From NCBI GenBank assembly GCA_014529385.2, contig CM043952.1, positions 55,156,619 to 55,220,618 on the forward strand: DNA of 64,000 bases, read 5' to 3'. Below, one piece after another: positions 1 to 12,726 of this stretch; the stretch's first letter is position 1, and each line of letters begins with the position of its first letter. The translations under genes were made by a program, and so were the position numbers. The DNA is from Adiantum capillus-veneris (Eukaryota; Streptophyta; Polypodiopsida; Polypodiales; Pteridaceae). The notes under the pieces are model-generated. The model worked only from the letters and a program-made list of their open reading frames with translations, had not been told where the DNA came from and ran no database searches.

Positions 1-862
<862 letters not shown>

Positions 863-1428
863 CTCCATGTTGATAACAATCTGCTCGTACCAGTGACCGA
901 GGGTGGTCCAACATAGAACTGACATGCCCTATGGATAGACCAAGGTGCACACAGTTGCGACTGCTATTGACACTGCCAACTGCTCCTACACACGAGACCA
1001 CTGCCTCGACCATCACAATCGCCAGCACCCCAAGAAGCTATGAGAACAAAGCTATTTGCAACCCCTCCTGACTCGAAGGAAAATCTGAATGGAGGGAGAA
1101 AGATAGGTCTCAAGGCAACCATAAGGATGGGGTTGGGCTCCAGAGGGTGGGCTCCAGAGGATCTCTCGTTTCCATGCCCTCCACTGCTGTGCCTTAAGGA
1201 AATAATTGGGGATGAAGCCTCCTGGTGACCTCGTAAGATGTGGGAAGACCTACTGGCATTCGAGATGTGCAACACCCACAAGGCTTACCAAAAAGGCTAG
1301 AGGAGCCGATGGCCAAAAACGCTAGGCATACTGCACCCATTGACGTCCTCAACACGCCCACTGAGGCACCCAAGGAAAGCCCCCCCTCCCCACCCTCCCC
1401 CCCTCGGGGTTGGTCTATGATGCCTAAG

Positions 1429-1430
<2 letters not shown>

Positions 1431-1517
<87 letters not shown>

Positions 1518-1555
1518 CCCCCTCTCTCCCCCCCCCCCCCCCCCCCCCCCCCCCC
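1431..1555. repeat. (CT)n microsatellite followed by a C-rich homopolymer
   Basis: About 85 bp of pure CT is followed by a C-rich run of about 40 bp. The plus strand is all pyrimidine across the tract, so it is a candidate for H-DNA or i-motif-type structure and for sequencing length error. Open frames across it are artefacts. Confidence 0.95.
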
Positions 1556-1559
1556 GTCT

Positions 1560-3040
1560 ATAGCTTATTGCATACTCAGAGAAATCTAGCGCTAATTCTT
1601 ACACACTCTCTCTCCCTCTCAACCTCCCACTACGCGAGCAGGGGCGACCATAGCTGTTGCTTGGGAACCTGTAGCTACTGAGTACTATGATAGTGGGAAT
1701 TTTTTAATTTTGAGCAAGCTAGATAAACTATAAAAGGCGAGGGTGCTTTGGCCCCTCACTTAGTCTTTGGTGTATCTCTCTTTGCGTGTGTTTTTAAAGT
1801 GAGGTGTGAGGGCTTTGACACTGTGTAGTCACGGAGGTGGTTGAACTACCATCTCAAGTCAGTGTTCTCCTTTTTTATGGAAACTTGATGACATACTGTG
1901 AAGGTTCTACATTATGCATGATAGAAATCATCTTGGTACTATAACTGGTTAAGTTTTTTCTGCTGTATATAAACATTACATTACATTCTGGAAAGTTATT
2001 GGATTGATTTTTTAAAGCAGCTACCGTCTAGCTTGACCTGGGTTTTGAAAAATGGGTGGGTACATTGCTGTGATTGCATACTGTGCTTAGGAATGATTGA
2101 TAATCATGGTTTGGGTTAATGATACTAATATAAACAGAATACATGTGCATGGTGGGAGTTTTCCTCTAAACTCGACACAGGTAGCACATAGGTACTATAA
2201 ACTGGCACTTTCAAAAATGATCACCATAAGTGTATGGGTTCTGGTAAAAATGTTTTGCCCCTTGGGTTGATGTATTATGAGACAATTGCACAAACAGGTT
2301 ACGATAATAACTGGTACTTGAACAACAAATGTGGCATTGTTTTTTTTACTGGTTATTTCTATATGCTTGATAAAACTCATAAAAAATTGCATATATAAGG
2401 TTTTTTGAGAAATGATGGGATGTTACTTTGCACTCCTGGCACTCACAATTAAGAAAATCGTTTATGGTATAAAGTTTAGCCCCAATGGGCGACCGGTCAT
2501 TATACATTTTCTGGACTGATTACTACCTTGGAGTAGCCTTCACTGTGACAGGTACTGACATAATTAAAGGGTGCCATTTTTTAGGCTAAGCATTGAGGAA
2601 CAACAAATATTTGAACTTTGTCAAAACCAAGTTAACTGTAGTTTTTTTCTCATTTGATATGCAAACTAAGGAAAGATAGATTCAGTAAGCCCAAGCGGGT
2701 GTGTATAACTTAATTTTGCTTAAAAATTTAGCCAATTTTGGCACCCTTAAACGAACTATTGGAATATTTTTAAGTGGTATCTAAAGCTTTTTTGAATTAG
2801 GTTACTTTATGGATTCATGGTACTTAAGAAAAGCTAGAAGAATTGAAGCTTGACAAATCTGGCAAAGTAGAATTGTAATGAGTGATGATAAGTTCTAAAG
2901 ATTAAGATACTTGGTTCAAAAGGGGTGGATAATTTATTGTCAAAATAAATGTTATTATCTATTTAAAGTCTAAATAAAGAATTAGGGTCGTTAGAAACCT
3001 TACATATAAGTATTTCTGGACACTAAAACGTTTTTACAGA
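1560..3040. other. Unassigned AT-rich stretch
   Basis: No coding segment with a recognisable motif, no tandem repeat and no RNA gene found. The stretch ends where the first copies of the TTGGACAAG-type repeat begin. Confidence 0.5.
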
Positions 3041-5290
3041 AAATCTGAATACATCCATGGTAGTAAACATAGTAGGTACACTCCATTCACACATTGACCT
3101 TGAAACAATAGAGATAGCTTGTTTCAGTAGAGCTAGCTTGGATAGGTGTTGGAACTTCAAACCACCTTGTGCTAAACCTCCACGACACAATGGATAGTAG
3201 GTTGGACAAGTGGTGGACCTCTGCCCCAAACCATCCATGGTAGTAAACATAGTAGCTACACTCCATTGACACATTGACCTTGAAACAATAGAGATAGCTT
3301 CTTTCAATAGAACTAGCTTGGAGAGGTGGTGTACCTTAAAACCACCTAGGGCTAAAGCCTCCATAAGATAACGGATAGTAGGTTGGACAAGTGGTGGACC
3401 TAGCTCTAATGTCATCACTAAACTACCATAGAACTTGCATCTCAATGTCCAAGTAGGCCTTAATTCTTTCAATGGAAGCAAGGTTCGAGAAGTGGTGGAT
3501 ATTGGCTCAAGAACTCCCTCCCTATTCTAGTGACATAGCTTGGACAAGTGGTGGACCTAGTTTTAAAGCTCAGTGTCCAAGGTGAACTAGTGCAAGACCC
3601 TACTTCCTAGTGTCCAAGTAGTCATTGCTGCTGACAATGTAAGCAAGGTTGGACAAGTGGTGGACCTACTTTTAATGACCAATTTCAATTTCCAATCCCC
3701 AAGTAGCCCTTGTTGAAGCTAAACTACTAATGCAAGAACAAAGTGGTTGGTGGTGGATAGTGGACCATGGTTACCAACCAAGCAAGCACTGCTTTGATAG
3801 CAAGAAAGGCTAGAGTATGTTCAAGCATAGGTTGGACAAGTGGTGGACCTAGTTATAATGGCCAATGACTAAGGTGAAATATTAATGCAAACGCGAAATG
3901 GTTGGCGGGAAGACCAAGTGGTGGAAAGTGGATGAGGCCTACTAAGAGGATAGTCTGGACAAGTGGTGGACTAGTTTAATGGCCAATGCCAACGGTGAAC
4001 TACAAATGCAACAAGGAGTTGGTTGGTGGACCAAGTGGTGGATAGTGGACTAGGTTTACTATCTAGTTTCAATGGCCAATGCCAAAGGTGAAATATTAAT
4101 GCAAGAAAAAAGTGGTTGGACAATTGGCGGTGGAACCAAGTCGCGGATAGTGCTATGTTAGAGCAGTACAACTTGGACAAGTGGTGGAACTAGTTTTAAT
4201 TGCCCATGACTAAGGTAAACTACTAATGCAAAAACAAAGTGGTTGGCAAGCAGAACAAGTGATGGAGTTGGACGAGGCCTACTAGAAGTATAGCTTGGAA
4301 AAGTGTTGGACCTGACTTTTATGGCCAATGCTAAAGGTGAAATATTAATGCAAGAACAAAATGGTTGGACAATTGGTTGTGGAACCTAGTGGCTGATAGT
4401 GCTATGTTAGAGTAGTACAACTTGGACAAGTGGTGGACCTAGTTTTGATGGCCCATGACTAAGGTGAACTACTAATGCAAAGACAAAGTGGTTGGCGAGC
4501 AGAACAAGTGGTAGAAGTGGACGAGGCCTACTAGAAGTATAGGTGGACCTGATTTTAATGGCCAATGTCGAAGGTGAAATACTATCTACAAGAACAAAGA
4601 GGTTGAACAATTGGCGGTGGAACCCAATGGCGGATAGTGTTATGTTAGAGTAGTACAACATGGACAAGTGGTGGACCTAGTTTTAATGGCCCATGACTAA
4701 AGTAAACTACTAATGCCAAAAAAGTGGTTGGCGAGCAAAATAAGCGGTGAAAGTGGACAAGGCCTACTAGAAGTATAGCTTGGACAAGTGGTGGACGTAG
4801 TTTTAATGGCCAAGATAGAAGGTGAAATACAAATGCAAGAACAAAGAGGTTGGACAATTGATGGTAGGTCCCACTGGTGGATAGTGGGCCGGCTTACTAT
4901 GTTAGAGTACAACTTGGACAAGTGGTGAACCTGATTTTAATGGCCAATGCCGAAGGTGGAATACTAATGCAAGAACAAAGTGGGTGGACAACTGGTCGTG
5001 GGACACAGTGGCGGCCGGATAGTGCTATGTTGAAGTAGTACAACTTGGACAAGTGGTGGATCTAGTTTTAATGGTCCATGACTAAGGTGAACTACTAATG
5101 CAAAAACAAAGTGGTTGGCAGGCGGAACAAGTGGCGGCAGTGGATAAGGCATTTCCACAATATAGCTTGGAGAAGTGGTGGACTTAGTTTTAATGGCCAA
5201 TGCTAAAGGTGAAATACTAATACAATAACAAATTGTTTGGACAATTGACAGTGGGTCCCAGTGGCAGATATTGGACTAGGCCTACTATGT
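3041..5290. repeat. Satellite-like array, block 1 (TTGGACAAGTGGTGGACC core)
   Basis: The block has two parts. About 3041-3480 holds units like those of block 2 (CCATCCATGGTAGTAAACAT ... TTGGACAAGTGGTGGACC). About 3490-5290 holds a diverged variant in which the core is followed by a segment beginning TAGTTTTAATGGCCAATG and by GCAAGAACAAAGTGGTTGG. In the variant the core recurs about every 130 bp, within a larger period of roughly 250 bp. Copies differ by many substitutions and small indels, so the array is not young. All open frames here, on either strand, follow the repeat and carry no protein motif. Confidence 0.9.
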
Positions 5291-5527
5291 TAGAGATTCT
5301 AGGCTAAGATCTTGCTTCTTGATGTGAAGGGCTCGGAAAGCAACAGAAGCAATCATGTAAGAGTCTAAGAACGGTTTAATAGCATGACTCGTCTTTGTTT
5401 TGATTACACTTTTGGCCAAGAAGTTATATGCTATAGGAAGGTCTAACAGCGGTTCTGCTTCCACCAATTCCGTGACCATTCGTCCTTTCATCACATCGTC
5501 ACTATATTGGTTTTCAAGTGAAGCCAT
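5285..5527 (-). CDS. Exon-like open frame of unknown function
   Basis: An 80-residue open frame lying between the two satellite blocks. It begins with ATG (residues MASLENQYSDD) and has balanced, non-repetitive composition (motif-like stretch TELVEAEPLLDLPIAYNFLA), so it looks more coding-like than its surroundings. I recognise no family, signal peptide or membrane segment. It could be an exon of a decayed gene or part of a transposon; it could also be chance. No neighbouring exon was identified. Confidence 0.22.
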   Translation of the reverse strand: MASLENQYSDDVMKGRMVTELVEAEPLLDLPIAYNFLAKSVIKTKTSHAIKPFLDSYMIASVAFRALHIKKQDLSLESLT

Positions 5528-5944
5528 GTGATAGCTTTTGGGAATATGAACAACGTAATTGTCGCTTTTTGTGCTTTAATTCTATGCAGGTGGCCTTTGA
5601 AACTGATATGAAACTTGTGTCTCTCTAGAATTTTTAGGGTTAGGATGCTTAAGTTGGGTACCCAAAAGAACAAATATTAAGAAATGCCTTGCAAGCTTTC
5701 ATGCTAGCCCTTTGCTATAAGCAACTTGGACTTGAAACAGGATAATAAAACTCAAAACAGGCTATATTTGAAGTTTAGGTCCCATATGTGCCATGAGGCA
5801 CAAACCATGATTTAGGTCATTATCTTTCTAATCTTAAAGGTCGTGCTCGTTGCTTATGTGGCATTCACACACAAAAAACACAAACCTAGGGTGGCTTTCA
5901 TGCACAACATGAAATAGGTATTGGTGTAGAGGTTGTCATCAGAG

Positions 5945-6205
5945 GAAGAGGTCACTATTGCCATCGCCGAGCAGGTCGCTATTGCAAAGCAGGTCGCTAT
6001 TACAGAGAAAGTGGTATCGCCATCGCAGAAATCGCAGAATAGTTTGCCATCGCCATCTGAGAAAATCAGGTCGCTATTGCCATCGTTCAGCAGGTTGCAC
6101 CATCACAGAGCAGGTCGCTATTGCAAAGAAGGTCGTTATTGCAGAGCAAGTCACTATTGCGAAACACATTGACACAGCAAAACAGGTCAACACAACAGAA
6201 TAGGC
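5945..6205 (+). repeat. 18-bp minisatellite, in-frame (IAEQVA / IAKQVA type)
   Basis: A diverged 18-bp unit related to CAGGTCGCTATTGCAAAG recurs about a dozen times. Because 18 is a multiple of three, it keeps an open frame and reads as degenerate Ile-Ala-(Glu/Lys)-Gln-Val-Ala hexapeptides. A central part has drifted (CCATCGCAGAAAT-like). A CT-rich tract follows at about 6210-6275. The periodicity is clear; whether it is translated is unknown. Confidence 0.8.
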
Positions 6206-6775
6206 ACCTCTTTCTCTCTGTCTCTCTCTCTCTCCCCCCCCTGTCTCTCTCCCACTCTCACACTCTCTCTCATCAATTCTCTGTCATTCTTTTTTCACCG
6301 AGACATAATTTACGTTTTTAGGTTTTAGGGTTTAGTATTGTTATTATGAAAATACACATATTGTATTAGTATGCAAATACACGCATTTCAAACATACAAA
6401 GATATGCAAATATAATGTTTGTGTAATATTAAATACATAGTGTATTAACAATAAACGTGATGACAAGACGACTTACTTGTGTCAATTGCTTAAATCTTGG
6501 TTTGGCCAAATGGTTGATCTTTGTTGAGTTGCTTGATGGCTACTTTCTTTGTCTATTGTTTTTGAAATGGATAAAATATGAAATATGTGAGCTAGAATTT
6601 TGGTGGATGTATAATGTTGGGGTTTTTCTTGGTGTTACTGGTTGGACAAGTGGTGGACCTTGTTTGACTATAGATGCAAAAAATGTGATTCAACAAGGGT
6701 GGATTTAAATTGAGGCGGGACAAAGACATCCTTTTAACTGAACTTACTTTTAAACTTGAATCTGGATGGGAAAAT

Positions 6776-6930
6776 TTGAATTTAAGAGGGACGGTGAAGT
6801 TGATTTAGGTGGGATTATCTAAATTTGGGCAGCTTGATTTGAATTTAGGTGGGATTATTTAAATTTGGGCGGTTTAATTTAAATTTAGGCGGGATTATTT
6901 AAATTTAAGCAATTTCATTTAAAATGAGCT
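6776..6930 (+). repeat. Short tandem repeat (TTTAGGTGGGATTATTTAAA type)
   Basis: Three to four diverged copies of a unit of about 35-50 bp, alternating TTTAGGTGGGATTATTTAAA-like and TTTGGGCGGTTTAATTTAAA-like halves. It abuts the start of the second satellite block. No coding content. Confidence 0.7.
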
Positions 6931-9838
6931 AGCTTGGACAAGTGGTGAACCTTAAAACAAAACACAATGGATAATAGGTTGGTGGACCTCTACCCCAAAC
7001 CATCCATGGGGGCAAATATGGTAGCTACACTCCATTCACACATTGACCTTCAAAAAATAGAGATAGCTTCTTTCAATAGAGCTAGCTTGGACATGTGGTG
7101 GACCTTCAAAACACCTTGGGCAAAAACCTTTATAAGACAAGGGATAGTAGGTTGGGCAAGTGGTGGACCTCTGCCCCAGACTATCAATGATAGTAAAAAT
7201 AGTAGCTATACTCCATTCACACATTGACCTTCAAAAAATAGAGATAGGACTATTAAATAGAGCTAGCTTGGACAGGTGGTGGACCTTCAAACCACCTTGG
7301 GCTAAAACCTCCATGACACAATGGATAGTAGGTTGGAAAAGTGTTGGACCTCTACGCAAAACCATCCATGCTATCACAGTAGAGATAGGACTATTCAATA
7401 GAGCTAGCTTGGAGAGGTGGTTGACATTCAAACCACCTTGGGCTAAAACATCCATACACAATGGTTAGTAGGTTGGACAACCTTCAAACAATAGAGATAG
7501 GACTATTCAATAGAGCTAGCTTGGATAGATGGTGGACCTTCAAACCACGATGGGCTAAAACCTCCATAACACAATGGTTAGTAGGTTGGACAAGTGGTGG
7601 ACCTTTACCCCAAACCATCCACGCTACCAGGATAGAGATAGGACTATTCAATAGAGCTAGCTTGGACAATTGGTGGACCTTCAAACCATCTTGGGCTAAA
7701 ACCTCCATAACACAATGGTTAGTAGGATGGACAAGTGATGGACATCTGCCCCAAACCATCCATGGTAGAAAACATAGTAGGTACATTCCATTCACACATT
7801 GATCTTCAAATAGTAGAGATAGATTATTTAAATAGAGCTAGCTTGGATAGATGGTGGACCTTCAAACAACTGTGGGCTAAAACCTCCATAACATAATGGC
7901 TAGTAGGTTGGACAAGTGGTGGACCTCTTCCCCAAACCATCCCTGGAAGTAAACATAGTAGAAACTCCATTCACACATTGACCTTCAAACAATAGAGATA
8001 GCTTCTTTCAATAGATCTAGCTAGGACACATGGTGTACCTTCGAACCACCTTGGGCTGAAACCTTTATAACACAAGGGTAAGTAGGCTGGACAAGTGGTG
8101 GACCTATGCCCTAGACCATCCATGGTAGTAGACATAGTAGCTACACTCCATTCACACATTAAACTTCAAACAATAGAGATGGGACTAATGAATAGAGCTT
8201 GCTTGGATAGGTGGTGGACCTTCAAACCACTTTGGGCTATAACCTCCATAACACAATGGATAGTAGGTTGGACAAGTGTTGGACCTCTACCCGAAACCAT
8301 CCATGCTATCAAAGTAGAGATAAGACTATTCAATAGAGCTAGGTTGGACAGGTGGTGGACCTTCAAACCACCTTGGGCTAAAACATCCATAGCACAATGG
8401 TTAGTAGGTTGGACAAGTGATGGACATCTACCTTAAACCATCCATGGTAGTAAACATGGTAGTTATACTCCATTCACACATTGACCTTCACACAATAGAG
8501 ATAGATTCTTTCAATAGAGCTAGCTTGGACAAGTGGTGGACATTCAAACAACCTTGGGCTAAAACCTCCATAACACAGTGGTTAGTAGGTTGGACAAGTG
8601 GTGGACCTTTGCCCCAAACCATCCATGGTATTAAACATAGTATCTACACTTTTTTCACAAATTGACCTTCAAACAATAGAGATAGCTTCTTTAAGCTTGG
8701 ACTGGCGGTGGACCTCTAAATCACCTTGGGCTAAAACCTTGATAAAACAATGGATAGTGGGTTGGACAGAGGTTGGACCTCTACCCCAAACCATCCATGC
8801 TATAAGAGTAAAGATAGGACTATTCAATAGAGCTAGCTTGGATAGTGGTGGACCTTGAAACCACCTAAGGCTAAAATCTCCATAACACAATGGTTAGTAA
8901 GTTGGACAAGTGATGGACCTCTTCCCCAAACCATTCATAGTAGTAAACATAGTAGTTACACTCCATTCACACATCGATCTTCAAACAATAGAGTATGATT
9001 CTTTAAATAGAGCTAGCTTGGACAAGTGGTGGACCTTCAAACCACCTTGAGCTAAAACCTCCATAACACAATGGCTAGTAGGTTGGCCAAGTGGTGGACC
9101 TCTGCCCTAACCATCCATGGTAGTAAACATAGTAGACACTCAATTGACACAATGACCTTCAAACAATAGAGATAGCTTCTTTCAATAGATCTAGCTTGGA
9201 CATGCGGTGGACCTTCAAACCACCTTGGGCTAAAACCTTTATAACACATGGGATAGTAGGTTGGACAAGTGCACGACCTCTACCTCAATAGATCTAGCTT
9301 GGATAGGTGGTGGACCTTCAAACCACCTTGGGCTAAAACCTCCATAACACAATGGATAATAGGTTGGACCTCTACCCAAAACCATCCACACTATCAGAGT
9401 AGAGATAGGACTATTCAATAGAGCTAGCTTGGACATGAGGTGGACCTTCAAACCACCTTGGGCTAAAACCTCTAAAACACAATGGTTAGTAGGTTGGACA
9501 AGTGATGGACCTCTATCCCAAACCCTCCATGGTAGTAAACATAGTAGATACACTCCATTCATACTTTGACCTTCAAACAATAGAGATAGCTTCTTTCAAT
9601 AGAGCTAGGTTGGACAGGTGGTGGACCTTCAAACAACCTTGGGCTGAAACCTCCATAACACAATGGTTAGTAGTCATAGAGTTTCTTCAAACCTTCTTCT
9701 ACCCTTTGTAGGTGGTGGACCTTCAATAGAGCTAGGTTGGACAGGTGGTGGACCTTCAAACAACCTTGGGCTGAAACCTCCATAGCACAATGATTAGTAG
9801 TCATAGAGTTTCTTCAAACCTTCTTCTACCCTTTGTAG
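6928..9838 (+). repeat. Satellite-like array, block 2 (about 180-bp unit)
   Basis: The unit runs from CCATCCATGGTAGTAAACAT through CACACATTGACCTTCAAACA, AATAGAGATAG and AGCTAGCTTGGACAAGTGG, then CCACCTTGGGCTAAAACC and a second TTGGACAAGTGGTGGACC. Two neighbouring copies (about 8438 and 8618) are 180 bp apart. The core occurs twice per unit, so each unit has two half-units. A shorter variant carries TATCAGAGTAGAGATAGG in place of the CATGGTAGTAAACAT segment. The last units, near 9670-9838, also contain the edge of the adjacent gypsy fossil. Confidence 0.93.
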
Positions 9839-10850
9839 ATGTAATGATTTTGAGCTATAAATGCAAAAATCATCAATAAAAACCCTAATGGACTTTCCAA
9901 AGAATGCTTGAAACACCATGTTAATGAAGTGTTGGAAAGTTGTAGGAGCATTCGTCAGGCCAAATGGCATGACTCTGAAAGCATAACAACCCCACGGAGT
10001 GATGAAGGTTGTTTTCAATTGATCCTCTAATGCGATACCTATTTGAAAGTAGCCCGAGTAGCCATCACACATAGTGTACTTCTCATGATCAGCTACCTCA
10101 TTTAGTATCTCATCCTAAAATGGGAGGGGAAAGTGATCTCTTTTTGTTGCCTCATTCAGTGGACGGTAATCCACACACACCCTCCACTTGCTGTTTTTCT
10201 TAGAAGTGACAACAACAAGAGAGACCCACTTTGAATTTTCCATTGGATAAATGAAACCTGCTGCTAGAAGCTTTCTTACCTCCTTGAGTAAAGCCTACTC
10301 CTTGATGACTCCTAGCCTTTGTAGCTTTTGAGCCTTAGGTGTGGCCTCTGGCTTTAGCTCGATTTTGTGCTGAACATCGTCTACTCTACGCACGTCAGTG
10401 TAGTCTTTAGCAAAAAGCTTAGGAAAATTTTTTAGCACACATTTGAACTCCTCTCTTTCATCCTTTGTAAGTGTGGTGGACAGCATACTTTCTACCATTC
10501 CTTCATCTTCCACATTTTGGTTCTCTTGAGGGCCTACCTCCTCCAAGCCTAGGCAAGAGGTTTATTGGTTGCTTGGCTTAAACCTTACCCCCATGACTTC
10601 AATGGAAGACCCCTCTTCCGTAGTGCTACCACTACCTTCTTCTAATGAAGTGTTATCAATCCAGTCGTCCTCCGTCTCACTTTGAGATGATTCTTCATGG
10701 AGCTCCTCTTGACGTTGCTCCTTCATGTCAAAGACAACCTTCTTATGATTGTCATTCTTGTAGATTAACTTTCCACTTTCCCAATCATGCAAAGCTCGCT
10801 TTTCATTAGCCATGGTCTTCCTAGGATAAATGGAAAACATGCTGAAAGCA
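9797..10850 (-). mobile_element. Ty3/gypsy fossil fragment (protease-RT linker and reverse transcriptase)
   Basis: Minus-strand reading shows the gypsy RT N-terminal side (VQHKIELKPEATPKAQKL, near 10330-10380) and the RT palm with MPFGLTNAPTTFQ and IDDFCIYS (about 9850-9980). An acidic linker lies at higher coordinates, to about 10850. There are no LTRs, integrase or RNase H, and the fragment stops abruptly at the satellite block. It is an internal relic with more than one break, old judging by truncation at both ends. Confidence 0.9.
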
Positions 10851-10965
10851 TGCTATTCAAATTTTCCCGGAGTAAAACTAGACCTGCAGCGTGTGCATAT
10901 TTAATGCCACTTCAAAATGAAAAGGAAAAGTAGGGTACACCTATGGAAGTAGGGTACACCTATGG

Positions 10966-11245
10966 AAGCAGAAGAGGTACAAGAGGGCAAACTACAAGGT
11001 TATCACTATTGGATTCTTAATGGCCAACATTCAATTTATGCTACAAAAGTTTTGCTTCACAAAAATGAACAAAGAAACAACGAGATATTTCAAAGATTGA
11101 TTGACGTATATAAATTTTGAAAGGCCCGTATTGTTGTAAGTGCTCCTCCAATGGTTGCAATTGCTATATCTGCCATTGCAAATGATGAGGCTAAAGTATT
11201 GTATGTCAAGCAACTTTACAATGAGTTAATTTTATTTGCGAGTTA
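10966..11245 (+). pseudogene. ParB-like domain fragment (NGQHSI motif)
   Basis: From an ATG at 10966 one frame reads as a compact, non-repetitive protein of about 90 residues, interrupted by one in-frame TGA near 11118. It contains YHYWILNGQHSIYA, then an Ile/Leu/Lys-rich helix and ARIVVSAPPMVAIAIS. A strand followed by G-x-H-x-x-x-A resembles the nucleotide-binding corner of ParB/Srx-fold proteins (ParB: DGxxRxxA), so I call it ParB-like with modest confidence. No flanking exon is assigned. It may be a piece of the same family as the larger gene at 14.3-23.7 kb. A transcript or a profile hit to the ParB N-terminal domain would decide. Confidence 0.35.
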
Positions 11246-11446
11246 ATCAATTTGTGTTTTTTTTTTGCTAAAGGTGACGTTTTTCGAGTTTATAGAAGCA
11301 TGTATTTCACTCATATGTATGCTCTCTAAGGTGGCGTTATGGTATGTCAAATAATTACCAAGGGAAGGAGAGAGAAGAAGGATTAGACAGAGAGAGAAAA
11401 ACATACTTGTGAAATAGAGATAGGATCGGGGTGTGAGAGTACCGAC

Positions 11447-11450
<4 letters not shown>

Positions 11451-11496
<46 letters not shown>
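11451..11496. repeat. (GA)n microsatellite
   Basis: Pure AG run of about 46 bp inside a wider purine-rich stretch (11360-11530). Confidence 0.95.
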
Positions 11497-11500
<4 letters not shown>

Positions 11501-11654
11501 AGATGAGGGGGAGAGAGGGTGCTAGAGAAAAGATAGGTTCAAAATGACAAAAGTCCGGCTCAAGTTTGGGCAAGAAGATTCTCAAGCCGGTTCAAATTAT
11601 TTCATTTAGTAACTTGGTATAGAATTTTTTATGTGTTGGTTTAATGTATATATT

Positions 11655-11836
<182 letters not shown>

Positions 11837-11883
11837 CTGTTCATATGCGTGTGAAAAGGTTCCAAAGCCGGGTCCACAAATAA

Positions 11884-12185
11884 TGTTTTCCGAGCCCTTA
11901 GAGAGGCAGTGAGTGGTGGTTACTCATTGCACTATTATATGCTTATAGTATTCATAGGGGAATAATAATCATAGTGTTTCCCGAGCCCTTAGAGAGGCAG
12001 TTAGTGGTGTCTACTCATTGCACTATTAGATGCTTATAAATTTTATAGGGGAATAATAATCGTAGTGACAAATCATGCATATTTTATTGCACGCCCCACT
12101 TTAAAAGTTAGTGGTGGACTAGTAGACGATTATAATATTCATATTGACAAATCATGCATATATTATTGCATGCTCCAATTTAGCA
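11884..12185 (+). repeat. Tandem duplication, about 99-bp unit, with a partial third copy
   Basis: TTCCCGAGCCCTTAGAGAGG ... CTCATTGCACTATTA ... AGGGGAATAATAATC occurs twice about 99 bp apart. It is followed by two copies of a related segment containing GACAAATCATGCATAT and TTATTGCA. No coding content seen. Confidence 0.85.
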
Positions 12186-12275
12186 GTTAGCATATGCTGC
12201 GTGGGACCCCTCATGTCACTAACACATGCCACTCTTCCATCACTATCAATGCTTTTTGAGAGCATGCTGCTTTAG

Positions 12276-12287
12276 CCTATATAAATG
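12276..12287 (+). promoter_or_regulatory. Possible TATA box
   Basis: CTATATAAAT lies about 85-95 bp upstream of the ATG at 12371, a plausible plant TATA-to-ATG distance. A palindrome (GCAGCATATGCTGC) follows at about 12298. Assigned by position only. Confidence 0.35.
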
Positions 12288-12370
12288 TTACAAGGCAAGC
12301 AGCATATGCTGCACAAGTGAATCGGAGGTGCTAATCAAGAGAGATTTTTCATTTTCCCTGTACTTATACA

Positions 12371-12726
12371 ATGCCTATAGGATATGCAACTACTGGTAAT
12401 GAGGTAGTTGGAAAAATCCATGAAGAGCTTCACAAACTCCCCCCCAACGACCCCTTGAAGAAAAGAAGATGTTTACACAGAGAGAGCGTGACACAAACAA
12501 GGCGATCCGGATGTTCAACCACCTTAATCGCGCTCGCAACACCAGAGACCAGGAACTCAATGATGGATTTGAGACAATGCGAGAAGCTTTGGGCAAGTGG
12601 GAGACATGGGGGTACATAGAAAGCTCTCGAAGGGCCGCTTTATAGGCGGAGATTGACCATTTGCTTGTCTGCAAACGCACAATCAACCTGGTTGATATCT
12701 CTGGCTCTAATGTGGTAGAAGATTGA
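12371..12726 (+). pseudogene. Small decayed gene, helical product of unknown function
   Basis: Translation from ATG 12371 (MPIGYATTGNEVVGKIHEEL) is coding-like up to the C-rich stretch near 12438-12454. There the coding-like frame shifts by one base and continues as a charged helical stretch (EEKKMFTQRERDTNKAIRMF, then LNDGFETMREALGKWETWGY). After an in-frame TAG near 12643 it continues again to IDHLLVCKRTINLVDISG and a final stop at 12724-12726. A whole product would be about 118 residues, mostly helical, with no signal peptide or membrane segment. I recognise no family. The shift could be a sequencing error in the C run. A TATA-like box lies upstream. Confidence 0.4.

Noticed and set aside
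6457-6708. 83-residue open frame with hydrophobic stretches
   Set aside because: It runs into a TTGGACAAG repeat copy, and its composition gives no family or topology that can be supported.
7036-9580. Many open frames of 60-113 residues, on both strands, with similar repeated peptides
   Set aside because: They follow the 180-bp satellite unit, occur in several frames alike and carry no family motif.
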